Part shown: in pieces, positions 16,916 through 26,439 of the stretch
Layout of the letters: each line of letters opens with the position of its first letter
Position numbering within the stretch: the first letter of the stretch is position 1
The notes under the pieces: model-generated
Seen by the model: the letters and a program-made list of their open reading frames with translations, nothing else
Databases searched by the model: none
Told to the model about the DNA's origin: nothing
Program-made: the position numbers and the translations under genes
Source of the DNA: Sulfurimonas sp.
Lineage (GTDB): Bacteria > Campylobacterota > Campylobacteria > Campylobacterales > Sulfurimonadaceae
Assembly: GCF_028694605.1 (NCBI RefSeq)
Contig: NZ_JAQVKP010000002.1
Coordinates: forward strand, 78,009 to 142,008
Length of the DNA stretch: 64,000 nt
Direction: 5' to 3'

Positions 16916-18028
16916 ATGACAAAAGAAGTTGTAAATGCGGCACTATCAAAAGTTCTTTATCCGGGGTTTACCAAGGATATTGTGACGTTTGGTTTTGTAA
17001 ACAGTATAGAGATTAATGGAAACGATGTAAGTTTTAATGTTGAGATTACTTCAAGCGCACCTGAAGTGGCACAACAAATCACAGATGATGCAACAAAAGA
17101 GCTAAAAGCTGCAGGTGCAAACAATGTAAGCGTTAATATCAAAGCTCCAAAGATGCCTGAAGCTCCAAAGCCAAAGAGCAAAAATATCGCACCGCAAGTC
17201 AAAAACTTTTTGATGGTAAGTTCAGGAAAAGGCGGTGTAGGCAAGTCAACAACCTCGGTAAATATAGCTATCGCACTGGCACAGCAAGGTAAAAAAGTGG
17301 GACTTTTGGATGCTGATATCTATGGACCAAATATCCCAAGAATGTTAGGTGTGGCAGATGTCAAGCCTGAAGTGGTGGGCAACAAAGTGCTTCCTATCAA
17401 AGCTTATGGTTTAGAGATGATGTCGATGGGTTCACTTATGGAAGAGGGACAGTCACTTATCTGGCGCGGTGCTATGATTATGAAAGCAATCGAGCAGTTT
17501 TTAAGAGATATCATGTGGAGTGATTTGGATGTTTTAGTTATCGATATGCCTCCGGGAACGGGTGATGCGCAGCTCACACTTGCTCAAAGCGTACCGGTTA
17601 CTGCAGGTTTGACGGTTACTACACCTCAAGCCGTATCTCTTGATGACTCAAAAAGATCGCTTGATATGTTTCAAAAACTAAATATTCCAATCGCAGGAAT
17701 TATTGAAAATATGAGCGGTTTTATCGCACCTGATACCGGTGTGGAGTACGATATCTTTGGAAAAGGGACATCCCAACCAATGGCAGATGCGTTTAAAACA
17801 AAGATAATCGCTGAGATTCCAATCGAGCCTAGCATCAGAACAGGCGGAGATGAAGGAAAACCTATCACTTTTGTAGCTCCTACTAGCCAGAGTGCAAAAC
17901 GCTATATGGCGGCAGCTGAGTCCATCTGGGCTACTATAGAAGCTGTAAATGCACAAGGCGGAGCAAGCAATGAAGGCGTGCAACCGACTACGCCTCCGGG
18001 TGTAAGTGCTTGCAGTACTAAGCACTAA
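16916..18028 (+). CDS. mrp: Mrp/NBP35-type iron-sulfur carrier ATPase
   Basis: 370 aa cytoplasmic P-loop protein. A MIP18-like N-domain (about 1-85) is joined by a Pro/Lys linker to a deviant-Walker-A ATPase (SSGKGGVGKSTTSVNIA, about 102-118) and DADIYGPNIPRMLG. Further on is DMPPGTGDAQLTLAQS. The family assembles and delivers [4Fe-4S] clusters. Usual CPxC cluster Cys are not seen in the central region; a single Cys sits at the extreme C-terminus (GVSACSTKH). AAAGGAAAG precedes the ATG. Confidence 0.92.
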   Translation: MTKEVVNAALSKVLYPGFTKDIVTFGFVNSIEINGNDVSFNVEITSSAPEVAQQITDDATKELKAAGANNVSVNIKAPKMPEAPKPKSKNIAPQVKNFLMVSSGKGGVGKSTTSVNIAIALAQQGKKVGLLDADIYGPNIPRMLGVADVKPEVVGNKVLPIKAYGLEMMSMGSLMEEGQSLIWRGAMIMKAIEQFLRDIMWSDLDVLVIDMPPGTGDAQLTLAQSVPVTAGLTVTTPQAVSLDDSKRSLDMFQKLNIPIAGIIENMSGFIAPDTGVEYDIFGKGTSQPMADAFKTKIIAEIPIEPSIRTGGDEGKPITFVAPTSQSAKRYMAAAESIWATIEAVNAQGGASNEGVQPTTPPGVSACSTKH

Positions 18029-18087
18029 AAATCAAAATAGCAACGCAATTCACGCCTTTTTTGATGAGTGCGGCAGAATCAATAGCA

Positions 18088-18150
18088 CCGTTCGCCCTGA
18101 GCTTGTCGAAGGGTGTTTTGTGCATGGTTCGACAAGCTCACCACGAGCGG
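18088..18150. repeat. Intergenic imperfect palindrome (two 25-bp arms)
   Basis: Left arm 18088-18112 contains TGAGCTTGTCGAA; right arm 18126-18150 contains TTCGACAAGCTCA, its reverse complement. The arms match at most of 25 positions around a 13-bp loop. It lies between the convergent mrp and diguanylate cyclase genes and could act as a two-way terminator. From memory, closely similar palindromes are scattered between genes in many unrelated bacteria. Confidence 0.8.
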
Positions 18151-18174
18151 AAAGCCGAGTTATGAAAAAGAAGT

Positions 18175-20022
18175 CTAAAACTCATCACCGCTTTTATGCA
18201 TCTCTGCTCTAAACTCTACTATCTTGTTTCTTCCGGTCTCTTTTGCCTCATAGAGCGCTGTATCTGCATATTTGATACATTTCCAAATAGTGTCTCCATC
18301 AGTTGGGAATTTTGCTATACCGATACTTATTGTTTTTCTTAAAGGTTCGCCATTTCCCACATCAAAAGCAAGTTTTGCAAATTCTGAGTGAATCTTTGTC
18401 GCAATGCTCATCATTCCTTCGTCATTTGCATTGTGAAGCATAACTACAAACTCTTCTCCTCCATATCGGATGGCAAGGTCTGATTCGCGGATACTGCTTT
18501 TTAAAACTTTTGCCAATGCTACAATAACCCTGTCTCCTACATCGTGACCGTAAGTATCGTTTACCATTTTAAAGAAGTCAACATCAAGCATTAAAACAGC
18601 GTAAGTATCCTTCTTTCTTGTCGCTTGGCTCATGATTTTGTCGATAACCTCTTCTAAAAATCTTCTGTTGTAAAGACCCGTCATACCATCACGAAGTGAA
18701 GTGTCTCGCAGTTTTTCCATAAGTATCTGACTCTCTATCACCGGTTTTGCAGCTTCGAGATAGTGCTTTATACTTGAGATATTTTTCTTCATAAGCTCTA
18801 CTTCGTCTCGTTGGTTTGAAGTCATTGAGAGAACGAGGCTGATGTCATGGTTGATAGGAAAAGGGATACAAACATAATTGATATCCGATAGGATACATGC
18901 TTGACAGAGATTTGGAAATTCTGTAGAGATGGTAACGCTATTGGTTCTGTATGCTCTGCACAAAAGGGCATCTTTATTTGTTTTTTCAAAACAGATATTT
19001 TTCTCTTCTGTAGAGTGGATAAGTTTTCTCTCGCTGCTAACATTGTTGACTTCATATAAAGCAAAATGTCCGACATGATATTTGAGTTTTAAAATATCTA
19101 TAATTCTTGTATAAACATCACTTTTTGAAGCATCAAGCTCTATGGTCTTTTTAAACTTGTATATATCGGAGAGTTCGTTGATAATGGTTTTTGCTTCATG
19201 AAGTGGATCGGTAGAAGAGACGCACCCTTGAGGGATAAAAGTAGCAAGGTTGTACTTGATATCGCCAAAAGTCTCTTGCATTTTTCTAAACAGAGAGTTT
19301 ATCTGCTCCACAACATTTTTAGCATCGCCTCCTACTTTAGATGTAAACTCATGAGTAAAATCTCCGCTGTAAGCTTTTTTAATACCGCTTTGTAGATTGG
19401 AGAATAGGTTCATATACGGAGTTACAAAGTGGTTAATAAGCAAAAGTGCAACAACAATAAAGAGAAGATTGATACCAAGAATCTTTGCAATTGTCATAAC
19501 ACCGCTGCTACGCATATCACCTATATCAAACTCCATGCTGATAACGCCAAGAACTTCACCTTTTTGAACATTATGGCAGTTAAGACAGCTTGCGATAGTG
19601 TTGTCCTCTGTTGCTTTGTAAGGAATGCTTACTCTTAGTTTTGTACTTTTTGCGGTTTCTGTGATTTTTTCTACACTGTTGCCGGTTTTAAGTACCTCTT
19701 CATCGATGGCATCACGCAAACTCTCGTGTTCAAACCCTTTTCCATATTGCTTGATAACATTCTCGCCACGTACTAAACGTAAAAATTCCACATCATTGCT
19801 GCTGGAGATTTGATTAAGATAGTAAGCTCTCTTGTCCATAATCCCATTTACCATATGTGCGGTAATACCGTCTTTTACGATGTTTGCTACCATCTGTGAT
19901 TTTTCAACTGCACTTTTGATACTGTAGTCTCTAAAGTTAAGCGAAACATTGATAATAGTAGCTGCGCTAAGCCCAAGGAGCATAAAGGTGACGATAAGTA
20001 GAAGGCGTGATTTGGTTGTCAT
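18175..20022 (-). CDS. Membrane diguanylate cyclase with periplasmic c-heme motif
   Basis: 615 aa. TM1 at about 5-27, then a periplasmic sensor (~150 residues) containing SCLNCH at 145-150, a CxxCH heme-c attachment motif, of the DUF3365/Tll0287-like type. TM2 at about 178-200 and a HAMP segment follow, then a GAF-like cytoplasmic region with several Cys (CLLCRAY..CQAC style) at about 280-410. The C-terminal GGDEF domain has the active site YGGEEFVVML (about 520). It would make cyclic di-GMP in response to redox or gas input. Upstream on the same strand is glmS, separated by a hairpin. Confidence 0.88.
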   Translation of the reverse strand: MTTKSRLLLIVTFMLLGLSAATIINVSLNFRDYSIKSAVEKSQMVANIVKDGITAHMVNGIMDKRAYYLNQISSSNDVEFLRLVRGENVIKQYGKGFEHESLRDAIDEEVLKTGNSVEKITETAKSTKLRVSIPYKATEDNTIASCLNCHNVQKGEVLGVISMEFDIGDMRSSGVMTIAKILGINLLFIVVALLLINHFVTPYMNLFSNLQSGIKKAYSGDFTHEFTSKVGGDAKNVVEQINSLFRKMQETFGDIKYNLATFIPQGCVSSTDPLHEAKTIINELSDIYKFKKTIELDASKSDVYTRIIDILKLKYHVGHFALYEVNNVSSERKLIHSTEEKNICFEKTNKDALLCRAYRTNSVTISTEFPNLCQACILSDINYVCIPFPINHDISLVLSMTSNQRDEVELMKKNISSIKHYLEAAKPVIESQILMEKLRDTSLRDGMTGLYNRRFLEEVIDKIMSQATRKKDTYAVLMLDVDFFKMVNDTYGHDVGDRVIVALAKVLKSSIRESDLAIRYGGEEFVVMLHNANDEGMMSIATKIHSEFAKLAFDVGNGEPLRKTISIGIAKFPTDGDTIWKCIKYADTALYEAKETGRNKIVEFRAEMHKSGDEF

Positions 20023-20038
20023 AGAGACTCTCTTGCTC

Positions 20039-20065
20039 TTGGTTTTGCTTTTTGCGCAAAACCAA
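20039..20065. terminator. Hairpin between glmS and the diguanylate cyclase gene
   Basis: Perfect 10-bp stem TTGGTTTTGC/GCAAAACCAA with a 7-nt loop, followed on the plus strand by TTTTAAATTTTT. On the minus strand it lies after glmS and before the cyclase start, where it has no T-run, so it may attenuate rather than fully terminate. Confidence 0.5.
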
Positions 20066-20126
20066 TTTTAAATTTTTATAGATAGTAGCGAAGAAAATAT
20101 AAATTTAATTTTAAACAGTCTCAAAA

Positions 20127-21941
20127 TTATTCGACAGTTACGCTTTTTGCTAAGTTTCTCGGCATATCTACATCATTACCTAATCTTATGGATATCTCAA
20201 GCGAGAGAAGCTGGAGTGCTACCATCATCTCGAAAAACTCAAGCATATAGTGGTCGCACGGTGAAATCTCTATGAAATCATCCGCTTTGTCAAATGGAAT
20301 CTGGCTGATGGCACAGATGGTGGAGTCTCTGGCACTCAGCTCCTCGACATTGCTTTTTGCTTTTTCGTAGTGCAGGTGTTTTGGAAGAAGTGCGATAGTA
20401 AAGAGCTCGGGATCGGCTAGAGCAATAGGACCGTGTTTCATCTCTCCGGCAGGGTAGCCCTCTGCATGAAGGTAGGAAATCTCTTTGAGTTTAAGAGCGC
20501 CCTCTAGTGCGAGCGGGTAGAAGATATCTCTGCCGATAAAGAAAAAACCATGTCCGTGAAGGTATCTTTTGGAGAGCCTTTTGATGCGCTCGTGCATCTC
20601 ATCGCTTACTTTTACATGTGACGGCACTTCACGAAGCGTTGCAATGTGAGAAGCTATCTGCTCTTGGGCTAAAGAGCCTTTGATTTTTGCTACATAAAGT
20701 GAGAGCATCCAAAAAACGGTTATTTGTGTTGCAAAGGCTTTTGTAGATGCAACCCCTTTTTCGATGCCCGCACGAGTGAGAATAGAAGCATCGGCAAGAC
20801 GCACCATAGAGGAGTTGTCCACATTGCAGATAACTAAAGTTTTAAGCCCCGCTGCTTTTGCCATCTTAAGTGTTTCAAGTGTATCTGCTGTTTCGCCGCT
20901 TTGTGATATGGCAACAAAAAGCGTATCTTTGGTCATAATCGGCTCTCTGTAGCGAAACTCGCTTGCAACTTCGATGGAAGTTTTTATTTTAGAGTATCTC
21001 TCAAAAAGATAAGATGCACTCATAGCTGAGTGGTAAGAAGTCCCGCATGCACATAGTTTTATCTCACTTATACCATCAAAAAGTGATGCGTCAAGCTCAT
21101 CGAAAAGAATTTCATTTTCTGTAACTCTTCCCATTAAAGTGTCAGAAATTACACTGCCTTGCTCATAAATCTCTTTTTCCATAAAAAAGCGATATCCCTC
21201 TTTTTGGGCAAGAATCTTGTTTTGAGAGAGAGTAACAAACTTTGCCTCTTTTTTTATACCGTTTTTGTCAAAAAGCGCAATCTCTTGCGGTGTTACATAC
21301 CCGTAATCCCCGTCTTCTAGGTAAGAAACATTGGTGCAGTGTCCGATAAGGGGAGTGTCTGAAGATGCAAAATACTTCTCATTTGCTTCATTGACACCTA
21401 TGAGCAGCGGCGAACCGTGCTTTGCAAAGAAAATAGTCTCCGCTTCTCCCTTTGTCACCAGTAAAATAGCATACGCACCATGAAGCTCTTTTATGGTTTT
21501 TGCAAATGCCTCAAAAGAGTTTTTTGCTGTTTTTTGGTTTTTTTCAAACTGATGCACGATAACTTCCGTGTCTGTTTGACTTAAAAAAGCGGTACCGCCT
21601 GCTTGAAGCTCTTTTTTAAGCTCTGCATAGTTTTCGATAATTCCGTTATGCACTACATAGGAAAATTCACCTAAATGCGGGTGTGCATTTAATTCTGTAG
21701 GTTTTCCGTGAGTTGCCCATCTTGTGTGACCTATGCCCATGGCAAAGCCGCTTGTTACAAAATCTTTGGTTTTTTCTTCAAGATTTATCAGTTTTCCGAC
21801 TGCTTTAAAGTTATGAAAAGTGCCGTTTTGTAAAACAGCTATACCTGCCGAATCGTAGCCGCGGTACTCTAACTCTTTAAGCCCTGATAGTAAAATCTCT
21901 TTTGTGTTTTTTTCACCCAAGTAACCGACAATTCCGCACAT
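20127..21941 (-). CDS. glmS: Glutamine-fructose-6-phosphate aminotransferase
   Basis: 604 aa cytoplasmic enzyme making glucosamine-6-phosphate for peptidoglycan and LPS. The N-terminal glutaminase begins MCGIVGYLGE with Cys2 as nucleophile and includes GIGHTRWATHG. Two SIS sugar-isomerase domains follow (CGTSYHSA, ISQSGETADTLE, and EGALKLKEISYLHAEGYPAGEMKHGP), and the protein ends DMPRNLAKSVTVE as is usual. No glmS ribozyme is expected in this phylum and none was seen in the 19-bp gap. It lies directly downstream of glnD on the same strand, so the two are probably cotranscribed. Confidence 0.97.
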   Translation of the reverse strand: MCGIVGYLGEKNTKEILLSGLKELEYRGYDSAGIAVLQNGTFHNFKAVGKLINLEEKTKDFVTSGFAMGIGHTRWATHGKPTELNAHPHLGEFSYVVHNGIIENYAELKKELQAGGTAFLSQTDTEVIVHQFEKNQKTAKNSFEAFAKTIKELHGAYAILLVTKGEAETIFFAKHGSPLLIGVNEANEKYFASSDTPLIGHCTNVSYLEDGDYGYVTPQEIALFDKNGIKKEAKFVTLSQNKILAQKEGYRFFMEKEIYEQGSVISDTLMGRVTENEILFDELDASLFDGISEIKLCACGTSYHSAMSASYLFERYSKIKTSIEVASEFRYREPIMTKDTLFVAISQSGETADTLETLKMAKAAGLKTLVICNVDNSSMVRLADASILTRAGIEKGVASTKAFATQITVFWMLSLYVAKIKGSLAQEQIASHIATLREVPSHVKVSDEMHERIKRLSKRYLHGHGFFFIGRDIFYPLALEGALKLKEISYLHAEGYPAGEMKHGPIALADPELFTIALLPKHLHYEKAKSNVEELSARDSTICAISQIPFDKADDFIEISPCDHYMLEFFEMMVALQLLSLEISIRLGNDVDMPRNLAKSVTVE

Positions 21942-21960
21942 CTAAATTATTTCCTTCATC

Positions 21961-24474
21961 TTATACCAATTTTTTTGTAAGTAGCTTATAAATTTTTGCG
22001 ACATTATTGCATATATCGTTTTGTTTTTCGATTAAGAAACTGTCTCTTACTTTATGTTTGGTACTGTGTATTTTTGCTGTGACTATGTTTATGCCCAGCT
22101 CCTCGAAGCACTCCATTATATACGCTAAAAGACCTTTTTGGTTATGTGTGTTGACGGTTACTTCTGCAAGAGTGAGCGAGTGTTCACAGTCCACGCTAAT
22201 CTCCTCTTTGTGGATGGTAACATCTTTGAGTTTGACATGGCGGTTCATGTCAAATGCGTTATGAATGATACTCTCTATATGTCCGGCTTCTTCTGCTTCT
22301 ACATGTTCTATAAACTCGATTTTAAAGTATTTGACCCCGTCAAAGAGTGTGAAAATTTCCATAGATGCGACATCAAGATGGCTGAGCATTGCAAGAAGGT
22401 AGCCTATGTTAAGCGGGATTTTTCTATAAATCTCTATACTTAGTGATTTGTCCGTGTTGATGGAGAAGTTGTAACTTTGTGTCTCTTTTGCAATCTGTGC
22501 GATTCTGATATTGTCAAGCTGCGTGTGTTTGAAAAAGAAAAGATTAGACTCTACCCGCAAAAGTTTGCTTTGCAGTAGTTTTGGGAGTTTGAGAAATTCG
22601 GGGAGTTTTTGCAGTTTTTTCTCTATGTTGATTCTCTTGGTCGCTTCGTTGATTCTTCCAAAATCTTCAGCGGCTTCAAGTGCACTGAGGTAGAGTTCAT
22701 AAAGAAGATTTGAGTTGAAAGAGTTGAAAACTCCCTCTCCTACGCCGTTGATGTCGGCATAAGTGAGTATGTAGAGAAGTTTTAGGTTAGTTGCATTTTC
22801 GATGGTTGACATAAATTTGTAGAGCGTTTTTTCGTTGTGGATATTCTCTTTAAAGGCGATGTTACTCATGCTAACATGCTGTTTGATGAGTGTGACGCAT
22901 CTTTGAATCTCCTCCTCTTTAAACTTCATCTTTTTGACAAAAGGGACGATGAGTTTTGCTCCGACCTCGCTGTGGTCTTGAACCCTTCCTTTGCCTGTAT
23001 CATGAAAGAGCACGACTATCTTGAGCAGGAGTTTTTCATCAGCATTAAGCGCGTCATAGAGCTTTTTGATAAAAGCCTCTTTGATGTTCTCTAATGCCTC
23101 AATACACTTAATGGAGTGGATGTCAACGGGGTAGTGGTGGTAGCCGTCAAACTGTGGAAGGTGAAGCACTTTTTTAAAAGCACCAAAGAGATGATGGAGT
23201 ATGCCTGCGTCATAAAAGAGCTTTAAAAAGCTGTACATATTTTGCTTTTTAAATAGCTCTCTCAGGAGTGTATAGCTCTTTGCTTGGAGCGGATGAGAGA
23301 TTTTTGTATAGGTAAACTGGCGTAAAAAACCTGCATCGAAATGGTAAGGTATATCTTCAAGCGAAACTAAAATCTCCAGAAGCGTATTTAGCGGTTGAAT
23401 CTCAAGGTTGTATGAGGCATAAACTCTCCCCTCTAGCGTGTAAATGCCTCTGCTTAAGCGGTTTTTCTTGAACTTTGTCACAAGCGACATATCAACGATA
23501 TAGGGACGCACCATTTTTTTTACAAAGATTTGTGTAAAGTTGCTGATGCGCCACTGTGCTTCAAGGACTTTTGTTACCATCTTTTGTTGGTTTTTAAATC
23601 CAAGCATTTGGCTAACATCAGGGATAAGCTCCAAAAGAAGCCTGTCTTCTTGCTTATTTGTGATGAGGTGCAGTGCACTGCGCACACGAAAGAGAAGTTC
23701 CAGTGCGATGCGGTACTCCCTGTACTCCTCTTCCAAAAAAAGTTTTCCGGTCAAATCCTTAAGCGAGTTTACCCCGTAAATGGTTTGCGCTATCCAAAAA
23801 AGAAGGTTAGAATCACGAAGTCCGCCCGCACTCTCTTTGATGTTTGGCTGCATCACATTTGGGTACTTTTTGCGCCGTACCTGCGCCTCTTCTATTTTGG
23901 CAAGGATAAACTCTTTTTGGTTAAAGAGGCGGATTTTGCCCAGCTCTTTTGTTGTACTGTGCCATGTGAGTGTGGAGCCCGTGACAAACCTCGCCTCCAT
24001 AAGTGCCGTGCGGATGGTGATATCGTTTTGGCTTGACGCAAAAAGCTCTTTTGTTTCATGAACTCTGTGTCCAAGCTTTAACCCTGCATCAAGGGCAAGA
24101 TAGAAAAACTTTTCGATGATAAGCTTTGTATGAAACCCCTCTACATCTTCATAAGCGATGAGCAGATCGATATCGCTATGAACACACAACTGCTCCCGCC
24201 CATAACTCCCAAGCGCAACAATAGCGATAGGAACAGAGCTGCGCATAGGCATATAGTTTCCAAAAAGACGTCTTAAGACAGTTTTATACATCAAAGAGAT
24301 GATAGAATCAAGCCCTTTTGTGTGACGGACTAAAAAATCCTTCCCCTGACTTTTTTCAAAAAGCTCTCCTAAAGAGCTTTTGTACTCTTTGATATAGGCT
24401 TTGAAAAGTTTGGAGAGCTCAAAATCACTCCCGTTTTTTTCGATAATATCTTCTATCTGCAGAGTTAAATCCAA
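21961..24474 (-). CDS. glnD: PII uridylyltransferase / uridylyl-removing enzyme
   Basis: 837 aa bifunctional nitrogen sensor that uridylylates or deuridylylates PII according to glutamine level. The nucleotidyltransferase motif GSYGREQLCVHSDIDLL is at residues 89-105 with catalytic Asp101 and Asp103. The HD hydrolase motif (LFHDTGKGRVQDHS) is near residue 490. Two C-terminal ACT domains follow; the last begins LAEVTVNTHNQKGLLAY. The start is TTG at 24474 with AGGA upstream. It is divergent from the lsrG-like gene. Pairing with glmS (a glutamine consumer) in one operon makes physiological sense. Confidence 0.93.
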   Translation of the reverse strand: MDLTLQIEDIIEKNGSDFELSKLFKAYIKEYKSSLGELFEKSQGKDFLVRHTKGLDSIISLMYKTVLRRLFGNYMPMRSSVPIAIVALGSYGREQLCVHSDIDLLIAYEDVEGFHTKLIIEKFFYLALDAGLKLGHRVHETKELFASSQNDITIRTALMEARFVTGSTLTWHSTTKELGKIRLFNQKEFILAKIEEAQVRRKKYPNVMQPNIKESAGGLRDSNLLFWIAQTIYGVNSLKDLTGKLFLEEEYREYRIALELLFRVRSALHLITNKQEDRLLLELIPDVSQMLGFKNQQKMVTKVLEAQWRISNFTQIFVKKMVRPYIVDMSLVTKFKKNRLSRGIYTLEGRVYASYNLEIQPLNTLLEILVSLEDIPYHFDAGFLRQFTYTKISHPLQAKSYTLLRELFKKQNMYSFLKLFYDAGILHHLFGAFKKVLHLPQFDGYHHYPVDIHSIKCIEALENIKEAFIKKLYDALNADEKLLLKIVVLFHDTGKGRVQDHSEVGAKLIVPFVKKMKFKEEEIQRCVTLIKQHVSMSNIAFKENIHNEKTLYKFMSTIENATNLKLLYILTYADINGVGEGVFNSFNSNLLYELYLSALEAAEDFGRINEATKRINIEKKLQKLPEFLKLPKLLQSKLLRVESNLFFFKHTQLDNIRIAQIAKETQSYNFSINTDKSLSIEIYRKIPLNIGYLLAMLSHLDVASMEIFTLFDGVKYFKIEFIEHVEAEEAGHIESIIHNAFDMNRHVKLKDVTIHKEEISVDCEHSLTLAEVTVNTHNQKGLLAYIMECFEELGINIVTAKIHSTKHKVRDSFLIEKQNDICNNVAKIYKLLTKKLV

Positions 24475-24521
24475 GAGAAATATCCTAATTTTTTTATCAT
24501 TATAGTCAAATTACCCATTTT

Positions 24522-24530
24522 TGCTATAAT
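24522..24530 (+). promoter_or_regulatory. Extended -10 promoter of the lsrG-lsrK genes
   Basis: TGCTATAAT, a perfect extended -10, predicts a start about 24537, 30 nt before the lsrG-like ATG. No -35 hexamer is obvious, as is common in this phylum. Confidence 0.6.
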
Positions 24531-24566
24531 CGCTACGATTAAAATTTAAGCATAGGAAAATATGAG

Positions 24567-24854
24567 ATGACAATAACAAAGAAAGTAACATTTATAGCAA
24601 AAAAAGAGGGTGTCGAGAAGATGAAGGAGCTTCTAAGTGCGATGGTAGCACCAAGCAAAGCAGAGGACGGATGTATTTTTTATGACATTTTTCAGTGCAA
24701 AGATAGACCAGAAAAGTTCTTTGCAGTTGAGACTTGGAGAGACGAAGCAGCACTTGAGGGGCATAGAACTTCAGAACACTATAAAATCTATAAAAGCAGT
24801 TATGAGCAGTATTGCGAAGATAAGTACACCGAGGAGCTAAATATACTTGGGTAG
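24567..24854 (+). CDS. ABM-domain protein, probable LsrG-like phospho-AI-2 isomerase
   Basis: 95 aa ferredoxin-like-fold monooxygenase/isomerase of the antibiotic-biosynthesis-monooxygenase family. The C-terminal HRTSEHYKIYKSSY corresponds to the His-containing segment (HKTTPHYK) of E. coli LsrG, and the length matches (96 aa). LsrG isomerises phospho-AI-2. The lsrK gene follows immediately, overlapping or abutting its stop, which supports the assignment over a generic YgiN quinol monooxygenase. AGGA lies 9 bp before the ATG. Confidence 0.7.
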   Translation: MTITKKVTFIAKKEGVEKMKELLSAMVAPSKAEDGCIFYDIFQCKDRPEKFFAVETWRDEAALEGHRTSEHYKIYKSSYEQYCEDKYTEELNILG

Positions 24855-24861
24855 TTTGATT

Positions 24862-26439
24862 ATGAAAGAAAAAAAGATGAACTACTTAATGGCGATAGAC
24901 GCGGGAACCGGAAGTGTTAGAGCCGTAATATTTGATACTTTTGGCAATCAGATAAGCGTTACGCAAAAAGAATGGACTCACATAGAAGAAGAGGGTGTGG
25001 CTAACTCTATGAGTTTTGATTTTGCTGCAAATTGGCTTTTGGTGTGCGGGTGCATAAGAGAAGCCTTAAAGAGTGCAAACTTAAGCGGCGAAGATATAGC
25101 CGCCCTTAGTGCAACCAGTATGCGTGAGGGAATTGTTCTTTATGACAGAGACGGCAGAGAACTTTGGGCGGTGGCGAATGTCGATGCCAGAGCAGATAAA
25201 GAGGTGAGATACCTAAAAGAGAACTTCAAGGGAATCGAAGAGGAGTTTTACAAAGAGTCTGGGCAAACTTTTGCGCTTGGGGCAATTCCACGCATTATAT
25301 GGTTAAAGAACAATAGAGCAGAACTTTATGAGAGAGTTGCGAAAATCTCTATGATTGGGGATTGGATTTTGGCTCGTCTTTGCGGAGTGATTGCAACGGA
25401 TCCGAGTAATGGCGGGACAACGGGGATATTCTCTTTGAAAAACCGTGACTGGGCGAGTGAAATGGCAGAAAAAGTCAGTTTAAAAGATGATATTTTTCCA
25501 AATGTTTTAGAAGTCGGAACTTTAATGGGAAGCGTTAGTGCAAAGGCATCCAAAGAGAGCGGTTTGTCCATAAACACTAAAGTGGTCATGGGCGGCGGAG
25601 ATGTTCAGCTTGGATGTGCGGGTTTAGGCGTCGTAGATGCCTCTCAAGCTGCAATTTTGGGCGGCTCCTTTTGGCAGCAGGTCGTAAATATTGACAAAAA
25701 TACGCCGCCACCAAGTGATATGAATATAAGAGTAAATCCGCATGTTATTCCAAACCTTTCTCAAGCAGAGGGGATTACATTTTTTAGCGGTTTGGTTATG
25801 AGATGGTTTAGGGATGCTTTTTGCGACATGGAGAAGCTTCAAGCAAAAGAGCAGGGAGTTGATGTTTATGCGCTTATGGAAGAAAAAGCCTCTAAAGTTC
25901 CAGTCGGTTCATACGGAATTTTACCTATCTTTTCAGACAGCATGAAGTATGCAAAATGGTATCACGCAGCTCCGAGTTTTTTAAACCTTAATATAAATCC
26001 GGAGATTTGTAATAGAGCGTCAATGTTTAGAAGTCTGCAAGAAAATGCAGCGATAGTGTCAAGCATAAATCTCGATAAAATAAGAGAGTTTACGGGTGTA
26101 GAGATAGATGAAATTGTCTTTGCAGGCGGTGCGAGCAAAGGCAAACTTTGGTCTCAAATAGTTGCAGATGTGACGGGATGCAGAGTCAAAATCCCCAAAG
26201 TAACCGAAGCAACGGCGTTGGGTGCGGCTATGGCGGCAGGTGTTGGAGCAGGTATATACAAAGATATGAAAAGTGCTGCAAAAGAGCTTGTGGTTTGGAA
26301 GAGAGCCTATGAGCCAAATCCTCAAAACAAAAAAATATACGATGAGATAAAAATAAAATTTACAAAAGCGTATGAAGCACAATTGAAGTTAGTTGATGAT
26401 AATATCACGGCTTCAATGTGGAGAGCGCCTGGTCTTTGA
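24862..26439 (+). CDS. lsrK: Autoinducer-2 kinase
   Basis: FGGY-family carbohydrate kinase, about 525 aa, that phosphorylates the quorum-sensing signal AI-2 in the cytoplasm. Alignment from memory with E. coli LsrK is continuous: LMAIDAGTGSVRAVIFD, ATSMREGIVLYD, VMGGGDVQLGCAGLGV, YHAAPSFLNLNI, FAGGASKGKLWSQI and the same C-terminal WRAPGL. Start choice is uncertain among TTG 24847, ATG 24862 and ATG 24877; 24862 gives an N-terminal extension like that of E. coli. No Lsr transporter, repressor or aldolase gene is nearby; metK, which feeds the SAM cycle that makes AI-2, is next. Confidence 0.93.
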   Translation: MKEKKMNYLMAIDAGTGSVRAVIFDTFGNQISVTQKEWTHIEEEGVANSMSFDFAANWLLVCGCIREALKSANLSGEDIAALSATSMREGIVLYDRDGRELWAVANVDARADKEVRYLKENFKGIEEEFYKESGQTFALGAIPRIIWLKNNRAELYERVAKISMIGDWILARLCGVIATDPSNGGTTGIFSLKNRDWASEMAEKVSLKDDIFPNVLEVGTLMGSVSAKASKESGLSINTKVVMGGGDVQLGCAGLGVVDASQAAILGGSFWQQVVNIDKNTPPPSDMNIRVNPHVIPNLSQAEGITFFSGLVMRWFRDAFCDMEKLQAKEQGVDVYALMEEKASKVPVGSYGILPIFSDSMKYAKWYHAAPSFLNLNINPEICNRASMFRSLQENAAIVSSINLDKIREFTGVEIDEIVFAGGASKGKLWSQIVADVTGCRVKIPKVTEATALGAAMAAGVGAGIYKDMKSAAKELVVWKRAYEPNPQNKKIYDEIKIKFTKAYEAQLKLVDDNITASMWRAPGL

